In this document: positions 14,571 to 22,056 of the stretch, piece after piece
Layout of the letters: every line of letters begins with the position of its first letter
Position numbering within the stretch: position 1 is the stretch's first letter
NCBI RefSeq assembly: GCF_024710845.1
Contig: NZ_JANJTZ010000002.1
Span: forward strand, 62,001-126,000
Direction: 5' to 3'
DNA length: 64,000 nt
Source: Mesorhizobium sp.
GTDB taxonomy: Bacteria; Pseudomonadota; Alphaproteobacteria; Rhizobiales; Rhizobiaceae
Notes under the pieces: generated by a model
Seen by the model: only the letters and a program-made list of their open reading frames with translations
Databases searched by the model: none
Told to the model about the DNA's origin: nothing
Made by a program: the position numbers and the translations under genes

Positions 14571-15044
14571 ATGATGAGCGCCGAAATCGATACGATCGAC
14601 CGCAGGATCCTCGCCGAACTCCAGCGCGATGGGTCGCTTTCGGTCGACCAGTTGTCCGAGCGGGTCGGCCTTTCCCGCAATGCCTGCTGGCGGCGGATGA
14701 GGCGTCTCGAGGACGATCATGTGATCGCGGGCCGCGTCGCGCTGGTCGACGCGGAGAAGGTTGGTCTGGGCCTGTCGGTCTTCATCCTCGTGCGGACGTC
14801 GCGCCATGACCCGGACTGGCTGAAGCTGTTCCGCGACGCCGTCACGTCCCTGCCGGAGATCACCGGCGTCTATCGCATGTCGGGCAACCTGGACTACATC
14901 CTGCGTGCCCGGGTCGCCGACGTGAAGGCCTACGACCGGCTCTACCAGCGGCTGATCTCACGTGTTCCGCTGACCGACGTGTCGGCCTCCTTCGTCATGG
15001 AGGAGATACGGGATACCACCGTTCTGCCGATGGAGGTCAGGTGA
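14571..15044 (+). CDS. Lrp/AsnC-family transcriptional regulator
   Basis: About 157 residues. The N-terminal HTH (IDTIDRRILAELQRDGSLSV, then LSERVGLSRNACWRRMRRLE) is followed by the RAM/AsnC ligand domain (GLSVFILVRTSRHD to YDRLYQRLISRVPLTDVSAS). This family senses amino acids or other small metabolites and regulates transport or catabolic genes. I used the ATG at 14571 (a second ATG is at 14574); the frame upstream to 14538 adds 11 unlikely residues. No neighbouring amino-acid gene hints at the effector. Confidence 0.9.
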   Translation: MMSAEIDTIDRRILAELQRDGSLSVDQLSERVGLSRNACWRRMRRLEDDHVIAGRVALVDAEKVGLGLSVFILVRTSRHDPDWLKLFRDAVTSLPEITGVYRMSGNLDYILRARVADVKAYDRLYQRLISRVPLTDVSASFVMEEIRDTTVLPMEVR

Positions 15045-15080
15045 GCGGCTTCGCCCGGCGCATGCGGGCGCGCCTCGGCG

Positions 15081-15110
15081 TTGTCGCACAGTTGCCAGAA
15101 CTTCTATAGA
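15081..15110 (+). promoter_or_regulatory. candidate sigma-70 promoter for the small gene at 15140
   Basis: TTGTCG (15081-15086) and TATAGA (15105-15110) are separated by 18 bp, placing the transcription start near 15117, about 23 nt before the ATG at 15140. It lies in the 95-bp gap after the Lrp-family gene. Confidence 0.4.
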
Positions 15111-15139
15111 TAAGTCGGGAAGCACACAGGGAGTGGCTG

Positions 15140-15316
15140 ATGTATCTCCATGACGATGCCGACATCGCAACGGTCGTTACCGCGACGGCCAAGGCAATCC
15201 TTGAAGGCGCGCGCCACATAGGCAAGGCCGACCGATCCCTCACCACCGAGCAGATCGGTCAACTGGAAACCGCGGTCAAGGAATTGCAGCGCGCCATCGA
15301 AATGAAGAAGCGCTGA
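15140..15316 (+). CDS. small hypothetical protein, 58 residues
   Basis: Short gene with an AGGGAG ribosome-binding site (15128-15133) and its own candidate promoter. The product is soluble and helical: MYLHDDADIATVVTATAKAI, then a GKADRSLTTEQIGQLE stretch and VKELQRAIEMKKR, with a coiled-coil-like heptad feel at the end. There are no cysteines or membrane segment. I do not recognise a family. Codon use looks like that of the neighbouring genes, supporting that it is real. Confidence 0.55.
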   Translation: MYLHDDADIATVVTATAKAILEGARHIGKADRSLTTEQIGQLETAVKELQRAIEMKKR

Positions 15317-15421
15317 CACCGGCGAACCGCGACGCTCCCGGCCTTCATAACTGCCCTGCGAACTGTGAAGTGCGGGAGCGGGACGATTGACGTCTGAAGT
15401 CCGGTGCCCGATAGACGGCGC

Positions 15422-15883
15422 ATGTCCTCGACCACCGTCCTCCCCATCGTCCGCCTTCCGCACTCCGCCGGCCTCGAGCTGCCGGCCTACGAGACCGATG
15501 GCGCTGCCGGCATGGATCTGCGCGCCGCGGTGCCAGCCGACCGGCCGATGATCATTCTGCCCGGCCGCCGCGCGCTGGTGCCGACCGGCCTCGTCTTCGA
15601 GCTTCCGGCGGGCTTCGAGGGCCAGGTGCGCCCGCGCTCGGGCCTTGCCTTCAAGCACGGCATCACCTGCCTCAACACGCCCGGCACGATCGACAGCGAC
15701 TATCGCGGCGAGGTGAAGGTTTTGCTGGTCAATCTCGGCGACGAGGAGTTCGAGGTGACACGCGGCATGCGCATCGCACAGTTGGTCGTCGCGCCCGTCA
15801 CGCGCGTATCGGTCGAGGAGCACAGCCTCGCCGGCTCGACGGCGCGCGGTGAGGGCGGTTTCGGGTCGACCGGAACCGCATGA
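15422..15883 (+). CDS. dut: deoxyuridine 5'-triphosphate nucleotidohydrolase (dUTPase)
   Basis: Hydrolyses dUTP to dUMP and diphosphate, keeping uracil out of DNA and feeding dTMP synthesis. All five trimeric-dUTPase motifs are present: [32 protein letters not shown] with the catalytic Asp and Tyr, IV RIAQLVV, and [12 protein letters not shown]. Length is 153 residues, as usual. I chose the ATG at 15422 ([14 protein letters not shown]). The HAD phosphatase gene follows after 13 nt, probably in the same transcript. Confidence 0.97.
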   Translation: MSSTTVLPIVRLPHSAGLELPAYETDGAAGMDLRAAVPADRPMIILPGRRALVPTGLVFELPAGFEGQVRPRSGLAFKHGITCLNTPGTIDSDYRGEVKVLLVNLGDEEFEVTRGMRIAQLVVAPVTRVSVEEHSLAGSTARGEGGFGSTGTA

Positions 15884-15896
15884 AGGCTGAGCCGCG

Positions 15897-16550
15897 ATGA
15901 GACCAGGCCTGGTCATCTTCGATTGTGACGGCGTGCTGGTCGACACGGAGCGGCTCGGCAACCAGCGTCTCGCCGCCGTTCTCAGCGAAGCAGGCTTCCC
16001 GATCTCCTACGAAGACTGCCGTCGCACCTTCGTCGGCAAGCCGATGGCCGCGATCCAGGCGCATGTCGAGGCGGCCGGCGTGATGCTGGGCGCCGATTTC
16101 GTGCAACTCTGGAACGACGGCTTGCCTGAGCTCTTCAAGGATGGGCTCGATCCGATCCCGCATGTCGAAGGGGCGGTCCGAGCGCTCGCCGCGGCCGGCC
16201 TTCCCTTCTGCGTCGCCTCGTCGGGCCAGTTGCCCAAGATGCGGCTGACGCTTGGGCTGACCGGTCTCCTGCCGTTCTTCGAGCATGCGATGTTCAGCGT
16301 CAGCATGGTCTCGCGCGGCAAGCCTTTTCCTGACCTCTTCCTGCACGCGGCCGCGACGATGGGTCAAGCGCCCGAGACCTGCGTCGTCGTCGAGGATTCT
16401 ATCGCCGGCGTTACCGCGGCGCGGGCGGCCGGCATGCGGGCGCTGGCTTATGCAGGCGATCCAGAAGCCGAGCGCGAAGGCCTGGCGAAAGCGGGCGGCG
16501 AACTGTTCGACGACATGCGCGAGCTTCCCGGCCTGATCGGGATCGGCTGA
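15897..16550 (+). CDS. HAD-superfamily phosphatase (beta-phosphoglucomutase/GS1-like)
   Basis: 217-residue HAD hydrolase with cap type 1. Motif I is DCDGVLVD (nucleophile Asp9), motif II VASSGQ, motif III Lys in SRGKPFPD, and motif IV VVVEDSIAGV. This arrangement matches the phosphoglycolate phosphatase/beta-phosphoglucomutase-like subgroup that acts on small phosphorylated sugars. The exact substrate is unclear. It follows dut closely and may share its transcript. Confidence 0.92.
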   Translation: MRPGLVIFDCDGVLVDTERLGNQRLAAVLSEAGFPISYEDCRRTFVGKPMAAIQAHVEAAGVMLGADFVQLWNDGLPELFKDGLDPIPHVEGAVRALAAAGLPFCVASSGQLPKMRLTLGLTGLLPFFEHAMFSVSMVSRGKPFPDLFLHAAATMGQAPETCVVVEDSIAGVTAARAAGMRALAYAGDPEAEREGLAKAGGELFDDMRELPGLIGIG

Positions 16551-16778
16551 CCTCTCGGCGGCTTCCGCTGCGACAGCTATTTGCGCGAAACCAATCCGCG
16601 CCTGCGGCGTTCCTGCTCGACCAGCCACGAGCTTCGGCCGCCGAGTTGCGGATCAGTCTCGCGGCCGGAGGGGCGGCGCAGGCGCCTTTGATGGCTGCCG
16701 CGTCGCCCTTGCCCTGCCTGTCTCCCCAACCTATCTCGAATGGCGAAGGCCGCCGCCCGGCCGCGCAGGGAGAATCCC

Positions 16779-17516
16779 GTGATCTTCGACGCCGCCCGTG
16801 CCGCCGCGAGCCGCATGTTCTCCGCACCGTTCCGCTCGGTCCTCTTCAAATCGATCGGATTGACCCTGCTCATTCTCGTCGGCGCCTGGTTCGGCCTGCG
16901 CGAGATCTTCGACGCGCTTGCCATGCCGTGGATCGATGCGCTGCTGCCCGGCCTTCCCGCCTGGGCGGGGTGGCTCGGCCTGCTCGCGGCTATCGCGGCG
17001 GGGATCGGCATCGCGGTCGCCCTGTCGTTGCTCGTCGCCCCGGTGACGGCGCTGGTGGCGGGCCTGTTCCTCGACGACATCGCCGAGGTCGTGGAGCGCG
17101 ACAGCTTTCCCGCCGATGCGCCCGGCGTGGCGGTGCCGCCGCTGCGCTCGCTGGTGCTGTCTCTGAAATTCGTCGGCATCGTCATCCTGGGCAACATCGT
17201 CGCGCTGCTGCTGCTGCTCGTTCCGGGCGTGAACATCGCCGCCTTCTTCATCGTCAACGGCTATCTGCTCGGCCGCGAATATTTCGAGTTCGCCGCGATG
17301 CGCTTCCGGCCCGAGGCGGAGGCCAGGGCGCTGCGCCGGCGCCATGCTTGGACGATCTTCCTTGCCGGCCTCGTCGTCGCCGGCTTCCTCGCCATCCCGC
17401 TGCTCAATCTCGCCACGCCGCTCTTCGCGGCGGCGATGATGGTGCACCTGCACAAGGCGATCTCGGCGCGCGACGCCGGCCGGACCTTCGCGGTCGACAA
17501 ACGGGCGGCCGTGTGA
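16779..17516 (+). CDS. EI24/CysZ-like sulfate transporter family membrane protein
   Basis: About 245-residue integral membrane protein of the EI24/CysZ family (Pfam EI24), whose CysZ members mediate sulfate uptake. Four or more hydrophobic segments are visible: SIGLTLLILVGAWFGL, WLGLLAAIAAGIGIAVAL, FVGIVILGNIVALLLLLVPG and IFLAGLVVAGFLAIPLLN. The NGYLLGREYFEFAAMR segment after the third is a family signature. I prefer the GTG at 16779, which has AGGGAGA 5 nt upstream, over the ATG at 16740, which has none. The preceding gap (16551-16778) shows nothing else. Transport role is inferred from the family. Confidence 0.82.
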   Translation: MIFDAARAAASRMFSAPFRSVLFKSIGLTLLILVGAWFGLREIFDALAMPWIDALLPGLPAWAGWLGLLAAIAAGIGIAVALSLLVAPVTALVAGLFLDDIAEVVERDSFPADAPGVAVPPLRSLVLSLKFVGIVILGNIVALLLLLVPGVNIAAFFIVNGYLLGREYFEFAAMRFRPEAEARALRRRHAWTIFLAGLVVAGFLAIPLLNLATPLFAAAMMVHLHKAISARDAGRTFAVDKRAAV

Positions 17517-17554
17517 GACAGTAACTTGACACTGTAAACATTTGGATCGCCGCC

Positions 17555-18004
17555 ATGATGACCGACTTCGTCCTCGCCTCGCTGCACCATGTGCTGATCT
17601 TCCTGCTGATGGCAGCACTGGCCGCGGAGCTGGTGCTGGTGCGGCCGGGACTGGCGGGCGCATCGCTCAGCCGCCTGGCGCGCATCGACGGCGCCTACGG
17701 TGCGCTGTCGCTCGCGGTCCTCGCCGTCGGCGTGTGCCGCGTGGTCTGGGGCGTCAAGGGCTGGGAGGCCTATTCGGGCAATGTCTGGTTCTGGCACAAG
17801 ATGGCGGCCTTCCTGATCGTCGGCCTGCTCTCCATCGCGCCGACGATCCGCTTCACGCGCTGGCGCAGGCAGGCCGCGGCGAACCCTTCATTTGCAGTCG
17901 GCGATGCGGAGGTGAAAGCGGTCCGCCGCTTCATCCATGCCGAGGCCGGCATCTTCCTGCTGATCCCGATCTTCGCCGCCGCCATGGCGCGCTACGGCGC
18001 CTGA
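17555..18004 (+). CDS. DUF2214-family membrane protein
   Basis: 149-residue inner-membrane protein with four hydrophobic segments: HHVLIFLLMAALAAELVLV, YGALSLAVLAVGVCRVVWG, FWHKMAAFLIVGLLSIAP and FLLIPIFAAAMAR. LARIDGAYGALS, GVKGWEAYSGNVWFWHKM and the C-terminal VRRFIHAEAGIFLLIP are features of DUF2214. Function unknown. A TTGACA lies upstream (17526-17531) inside a small inverted repeat ACAGT/ACTGT, but no convincing -10 follows. The 3' end overlaps the convergent nth gene by 13 nt. A second ATG at 17558 is equally possible. Confidence 0.85.
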   Translation: MMTDFVLASLHHVLIFLLMAALAAELVLVRPGLAGASLSRLARIDGAYGALSLAVLAVGVCRVVWGVKGWEAYSGNVWFWHKMAAFLIVGLLSIAPTIRFTRWRRQAAANPSFAVGDAEVKAVRRFIHAEAGIFLLIPIFAAAMARYGA

Positions 18005-18780
18005 TCGGGCGACTCGTCGACATCGTCGAGGGGCACGAGAGGCGCCGGAACGTCGGTCGTCTTCTCCGGCGACTTGCAGATGTCGGCGATGACGCAGCGC
18101 CAGCAGTCCGGCTTGCGCGCCTTGCAGACATAGCGCCCGTGCAGGATCAGCCAGTGATGCGCGTGGCGCATGTATTCGGGCGGGATGATGCGCACGAGCG
18201 TGTCCTCGACCTGCTCGGGCGTGTTCCCGGGCGCGAGCCTGATGCGGTTGCCGATCCGGAAAATGTGGGTGTCAACCGCCATGGTCGGCTGGCCGAAGGC
18301 CATGTTGAGCACGACATTGGCCGTCTTGCGGCCGACGCCGGGCAGCGTGGTCAAGGCGTCGCGGTCGCCGGGCACCTCGCCGCCAAAATCGCGGATCAGC
18401 GCCTGGGACAGCGCGATGACGTTCTTGGCCTTGTTGCGCCAGAGGCCGATCGTGCGGATGTAGGTGCCCACCTTCTCCTCGCCGAGATCGACCATCTTCC
18501 GCGGCGTGTCGGCTACCGCGAACAGCGCGCGCGTCGCCTTGTTCACGCCCGCGTCCGTCGCCTGCGCCGACAGCACGACGGCGACAAGCAGGGTGAAGGC
18601 GTTGACGTGTTCGAGTTCGCCCCTCGGCTCCGGCCGCTGGATCGAGAAGCGCCGGAAGATCTCGGCGATCTCGTCGCGCGAATAGGCGGTGCGGGCCGGC
18701 GGCCTGCGCTTCGGCTTCGCTCTCGCGGACGTGACCTTCGGCGAGGCCACTGCGGCAATTTTCGTCTTCAGTTTCGCCAT
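17992..18780 (-). CDS. nth: endonuclease III
   Basis: DNA glycosylase/AP lyase that removes oxidised pyrimidines in base excision repair. The helix-hairpin-helix LPGVGRKTANVVL carries the catalytic Lys152, and Asp170 lies in VDTHIFRI. The [4Fe-4S] loop has Cys219, 226, 229 and 235 in the canonical C-x6-C-x2-C-x5-C spacing. A basic N-terminal extension of about 30 residues (KTKIAA to PKRRPPARTAY) precedes the core. The ATG at 18780 has a perfect AGGAGG. The gene is divergent from the DUF2244 gene, with only 22 nt between the two start codons. Confidence 0.97.
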   Translation of the reverse strand: MAKLKTKIAAVASPKVTSARAKPKRRPPARTAYSRDEIAEIFRRFSIQRPEPRGELEHVNAFTLLVAVVLSAQATDAGVNKATRALFAVADTPRKMVDLGEEKVGTYIRTIGLWRNKAKNVIALSQALIRDFGGEVPGDRDALTTLPGVGRKTANVVLNMAFGQPTMAVDTHIFRIGNRIRLAPGNTPEQVEDTLVRIIPPEYMRHAHHWLILHGRYVCKARKPDCWRCVIADICKSPEKTTDVPAPLVPLDDVDESPDQAP

Positions 18781-18802
18781 GGTCCTCCTATAGTTGGAGC
18801 CG

Positions 18803-19294
18803 ATGGACGAGACAAACGCCCGTGATCCCGACGAGCCCTTCTTCCGTGCGCTGCTGACGCCGCATCGCTCGCTTGGAAAGACCGGCTTCAGGCTGATCAT
18901 GCTGGCCCTGCTCGCCGGTTGGGCCTTCACCGGCATCGTGTTTTTGTCGCAGGGCGCCTGGCCAGTCTTCGGCTTCTTCGGGCTCGACGTTTTGCTGGTC
19001 TACGTCGCCTTCCGGATGAATTACCGCGCCGCCAGGGCCCGTGAGGTCGTCTCGGTGTCGCGCACGGCCCTCGACATCCTCCAGGTCGCGCCATCGGGCA
19101 AGACGCGGGAGCACCGCTTCAACCCGTTCTGGGCGCGCTTCTCGGTCGTCCGGCACGACGAGATCGGCATCACCTCGATGACGGTCGAGGGGCAGGGGCA
19201 ACGGGTGGCGATCGGGTCGTTCCTCAACCCCGACGACCGCGACAGCTTTGCGAAGGCGTTTGGGAACGCGCTAGCGACGGCGAAGGCGGGGTAG
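18803..19294 (+). CDS. DUF2244-family membrane protein
   Basis: 163-residue protein of the DUF2244 family, common in alphaproteobacteria. The N-terminal RALLTPHRSLGKTGFRLIM precedes two hydrophobic segments (LALLAGWAFTGIVFL, FGFFGLDVLLVYVAF), then a beta-rich cytoplasmic part (REVVSVSRTALDILQV, HRFNPFWARFSVV) and the C-terminal VAIGSFLNPDDRDSFAKAFG. Function unknown. The start ATG at 18803 follows a TTGGAG site. Its stop is directly adjacent to the convergent ParE stop, with no spacer. Confidence 0.87.
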   Translation: MDETNARDPDEPFFRALLTPHRSLGKTGFRLIMLALLAGWAFTGIVFLSQGAWPVFGFFGLDVLLVYVAFRMNYRAARAREVVSVSRTALDILQVAPSGKTREHRFNPFWARFSVVRHDEIGITSMTVEGQGQRVAIGSFLNPDDRDSFAKAFGNALATAKAG

Positions 19295-19606
19295 TCAGCG
19301 GTCGTCGGGAACGTCGTCGCTCGAGTAATCCAAACCGGCCGGAAAGACCCGGACGATGTTGGCGCCCAGGTCATCGACGCGATAAACGATCGTCGCCCTG
19401 CCTTCAAATGGCAGAGTCCGGATACCCGGCCCCAGGTCTTCCCGAGGCTGGCCGCGACGGGCCATGAAATCCAGCTTCTCGCAGGCGACCCGGATGCGGC
19501 GCACATAGGCGAAGGCGACAGCGTCGCTCGCCTGATCCGCGATGTAGAGATAGAGTCTGCGCAGATCGGCCCGTGCGGCGGGACGAAAGCGAACTCGGCG
19601 GCTCAT
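19295..19606 (-). CDS. parE: RelE/ParE-family toxin
   Basis: 103-residue toxin. The family pattern is clear: VRFRPAARADLRRLYLYIAD, then YVRRIRVACEKLDFMARRGQ, EDLGPGIRTLPFEGRATIVY and VDDLGANIVRVF. ParE toxins poison DNA gyrase, while RelE proteins cleave mRNA; the sequence favours the ParE group. Its start overlaps the parD stop by 4 nt (ATGA), the usual coupling for these modules. It sits end to end with the DUF2244 gene. Confidence 0.92.
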   Translation of the reverse strand: MSRRVRFRPAARADLRRLYLYIADQASDAVAFAYVRRIRVACEKLDFMARRGQPREDLGPGIRTLPFEGRATIVYRVDDLGANIVRVFPAGLDYSSDDVPDDR

Positions 19607-19869
19607 CTGCCGGCTTTCACTCGTTCATCGTGCAGCGCTTCCAGTTCGGCGAAAACCTCCTCGCCCGGAATATCCGGCCTCGGGTCTTCGAGCGACTCCT
19701 GGATCAATCGACGCCAGACTTCGTTTCGTGCCTTTTCTTCACGCTCGAGCGCACGCAGGCCGGCGCGCACGACCTCGCTGGCGGACTCATATTCGCCGGA
19801 TGCTAGCCGGTCGTCGACAACGGCCTGCTGCTTGCCAAGCGTGACGGTGATTGGCTTGCTGGTGCGCAT
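19603..19869 (-). CDS. parD: ParD-like ribbon-helix-helix antitoxin
   Basis: 88-residue antitoxin. The N-terminal PITVTLGKQQAVVDDRLASG and YESASEVVRAGLRALEREEK form the RHH dimer domain, as in ParD/CopG. The C-terminal acidic tail (ESLEDPRPDIPGEEVFAELE) would wrap the toxin. The complex should repress its own operon through the palindrome 15 bp upstream of the start. Confidence 0.92.
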   Translation of the reverse strand: MRTSKPITVTLGKQQAVVDDRLASGEYESASEVVRAGLRALEREEKARNEVWRRLIQESLEDPRPDIPGEEVFAELEALHDERVKAGR

Positions 19870-19883
19870 AGGGAGACTCCTTC

Positions 19884-19898
19884 TATGACAGTGTCATA
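19884..19898. promoter_or_regulatory. ParD operator palindrome
   Basis: TATGAC-AGT-GTCATA is a perfect 6-bp inverted repeat with a 3-bp centre, 15 bp before the parD start. Palindromes with TGACA/TGTCA half-sites at the operon promoter are typical of RHH antitoxins. No second palindrome of this kind is visible nearby. Confidence 0.65.
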
Positions 19899-19992
19899 CA
19901 TCTTTGCGCGCAGATCGAGAAGGCTGTCTCGCAAGTTTCGGGTGGGAAACCCGCTTGAGAGAGGCGATATTCGCGTCCAAGGAGACTTCGCC

Positions 19993-20883
19993 ATGAACGC
20001 GCAGACAGCCATTCTCACGAAAGACATCACTCCGCTCGCCACGTCCGCCGAGGGAGGAGACTACGACAAGGTCCGCCGGGTGATCGAGAAGATCAGCCTC
20101 GATTATCGCGACCAGCCCTCGCTGGAAACGCTGGCCGAGGAGGTCGGCGAGACGCCCACCAGTCTGCAGAAACTCTTCACCCGCTGGGCGGGTCTCAGCC
20201 CCAAGGGCTTCCTGCAGGCGGTCACGCTCGACCATGCCCGCCGGCTTCTGGCAGAAGGCATGCCGCTGCTCGAAGCCTCGTTTGAAGTCGGCATGTCAGG
20301 CCCCGGCCGCCTGCACGATCTGTTCGTCACCCACGAGGCGATGTCGCCGGGCGAGCACAAGTCGCGCGGCGAGGGGCTGGTCATCCGCTACGGCTGGCAC
20401 ATCTCGCCCTTCGGCCGCGCTCTGGTGATGGTTACCGACCGCGGGCTCGCGGGCCTGTCCTTCAACGATCCGGGCGAGGATCGCGCAGCCTTTGCCGATA
20501 TGTCGGGCCGCTGGCCGAACGCGACCTATGTCGAGGACATGAGCGCGACGGCTCCCTATGCCGGGCGGATCTTCGATCCGGCGCGGTGGAACCGGGACGA
20601 GCCGCTGCGGGTCGTCATGATCGGCACCGACTTCCAGGTCCGCGTCTGGGAGGCGCTGCTGAAGATCCCGATGGGCTGCGCCCGCACCTATTCCTCGATT
20701 GCCTCGGAAATCGGCCAGCCGAGCGCCAGCCGCGCGGTCGGCGCGGCGGTGGGCGCCAACCCTATTTCCTTCGTGGTGCCGTGCCATCGTGCGCTTGGCA
20801 AGTCCGGCGCGCTGACAGGCTACCACTGGGGCCTGACGCGCAAGCGGGCGATCCTTGGCTGGGAGGCCGGCCAGACGGCCTGA
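19993..20883 (+). CDS. AraC-type/methylated-DNA-protein cysteine methyltransferase fusion (Ada-like)
   Basis: 296-residue bifunctional protein. Residues about 20-110 form an AraC HTH (YRDQPSLETLAEEVGETPT, LQKLFTRWAGLSPKGFLQAV, then FEVGMSGPGRLHDLFVTHEA). Residues about 120-296 are an O6-alkylguanine-DNA alkyltransferase with the acceptor Cys264 in VVPCHRALG and the DNA-binding stretch PMGCARTYSSIASEIGQPSA. The N-terminal zinc domain of E. coli Ada that takes methyl from phosphotriesters is absent. It therefore probably repairs alkylated guanine and acts as a regulator without the Ada sensor. The ATG at 19993 has AAGGAGA upstream. Confidence 0.93.
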   Translation: MNAQTAILTKDITPLATSAEGGDYDKVRRVIEKISLDYRDQPSLETLAEEVGETPTSLQKLFTRWAGLSPKGFLQAVTLDHARRLLAEGMPLLEASFEVGMSGPGRLHDLFVTHEAMSPGEHKSRGEGLVIRYGWHISPFGRALVMVTDRGLAGLSFNDPGEDRAAFADMSGRWPNATYVEDMSATAPYAGRIFDPARWNRDEPLRVVMIGTDFQVRVWEALLKIPMGCARTYSSIASEIGQPSASRAVGAAVGANPISFVVPCHRALGKSGALTGYHWGLTRKRAILGWEAGQTA

Positions 20884-20901
20884 ACTGGACCTAGCCTGAA
20901 C

Positions 20902-22056
20902 TCAGGCCGGGCGCACGGTTCCGTTCGCGACTGTCAGGAACTGGGCCTGCTCGGCGATGCTCGAAAACAGCGCCGCGTCGGTGCCGGTCATCAATGTCTG
21001 GCCGCCGCTTTCGACCAGGATCGAGAACAGCGCCGCACGGCGGCCCTCGTCCAGATGCGCCGCGATCTCGTCGAGCAGCAGGATCGGCGTCATGCCGGAC
21101 ACTTCCGCGGTCAGCCGCGCGTGCGCCAGCGTCATGCCGACCAGCAGCGCTTTCTGTTCGCCGGTCGAGCAGAACTCGGCCGCCATGTCCTTAGGCCGGT
21201 GACGCACGAGGAGGTCGGAGCGGTGCGGCCCGGCGAGCGTGCGCCCCGCCGCGCGGTCGCGTCCGCGATCCTCCGCGAGCTGGCGGATCAAGCCCTCCTC
21301 GATCTCCACGGCCGGCCGGTCCGCGATCTGCCGCTCCAGGTCGCCGTCGATGGCGATTTCGGCCTTCGGGAACGGCCCCTCATCCGGCAGCTTCTCGATC
21401 ATCGCGCGCATCAGATGCAGCAGTTCCATCCGCGCCGCGGCAATCGCAACGCCGGTCTCAGCCATCTGCGCCTCGATCGCCTCGAACCAGCGGCCGTCGC
21501 GCGAATCCTCCGCCAGCAGGCGGTTGCGCCCCCGCATCGCCTTCTCGTAGTCGAGCGCCCGCCTGCCATGCGCGGGATCGATCGCCAGCACCAGCCGGTC
21601 GAGATAGCGCCGCCGGTCGCCCGCTGGGCCGGTGAAGAGCGCATCCATTGCGGGCGTCAGCCAGGCGACGCGCAATCGCTCCATCAACTCGTCCGCCGAG
21701 GCGTTGGCGCCGTTGATGCGCACCTTTCGCCCGTTCTCGCCCTCTCCACCGCCGGTTCCGGACGTGCCCGTCCCGATCTCTGTCTCGCCGTCCGGGTTCT
21801 CGACCGTGGCATGGATGGCGAAGCCGCCCGTTCCCGCCTTGCCCTGCATGTCGGAATAGGCGGCGCGGCGCAGGCCGCGGCCGGGCGTCAAAAGCGAGAC
21901 GGCTTCGAGCAGGTTCGTCTTGCCCGCGCCGTTCTCGCCGGCGAGCACGACGAGGCCCGGCTCGAGCGCGATGTCGGCCGAGGCGTAGTTGCGGAAATTG
22001 CTGAGCTTCAGCCGCGAGATCGCGACCGGGTCCGGCTCGGCGCCCTGGCTAGACAC
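20902..22056 (-). CDS. recF: DNA replication and repair protein RecF
   Basis: 384-residue SMC-like ATPase that helps RecR/RecO load RecA at gapped DNA. Walker A is GENGAGKT (residues 40-47) after LKLSNFRNY. LLLDEIAAHLDEGRR carries Walker B and the D-loop, and STGEQKALLVGMTLAHA is the signature motif. The start is a GTG at 22056 that overlaps the dnaN stop by 8 nt, so translation is coupled. It is the last gene of the dnaA-dnaN-recF order on the minus strand. Confidence 0.96.
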   Translation of the reverse strand: MSSQGAEPDPVAISRLKLSNFRNYASADIALEPGLVVLAGENGAGKTNLLEAVSLLTPGRGLRRAAYSDMQGKAGTGGFAIHATVENPDGETEIGTGTSGTGGGEGENGRKVRINGANASADELMERLRVAWLTPAMDALFTGPAGDRRRYLDRLVLAIDPAHGRRALDYEKAMRGRNRLLAEDSRDGRWFEAIEAQMAETGVAIAAARMELLHLMRAMIEKLPDEGPFPKAEIAIDGDLERQIADRPAVEIEEGLIRQLAEDRGRDRAAGRTLAGPHRSDLLVRHRPKDMAAEFCSTGEQKALLVGMTLAHARLTAEVSGMTPILLLDEIAAHLDEGRRAALFSILVESGGQTLMTGTDAALFSSIAEQAQFLTVANGTVRPA

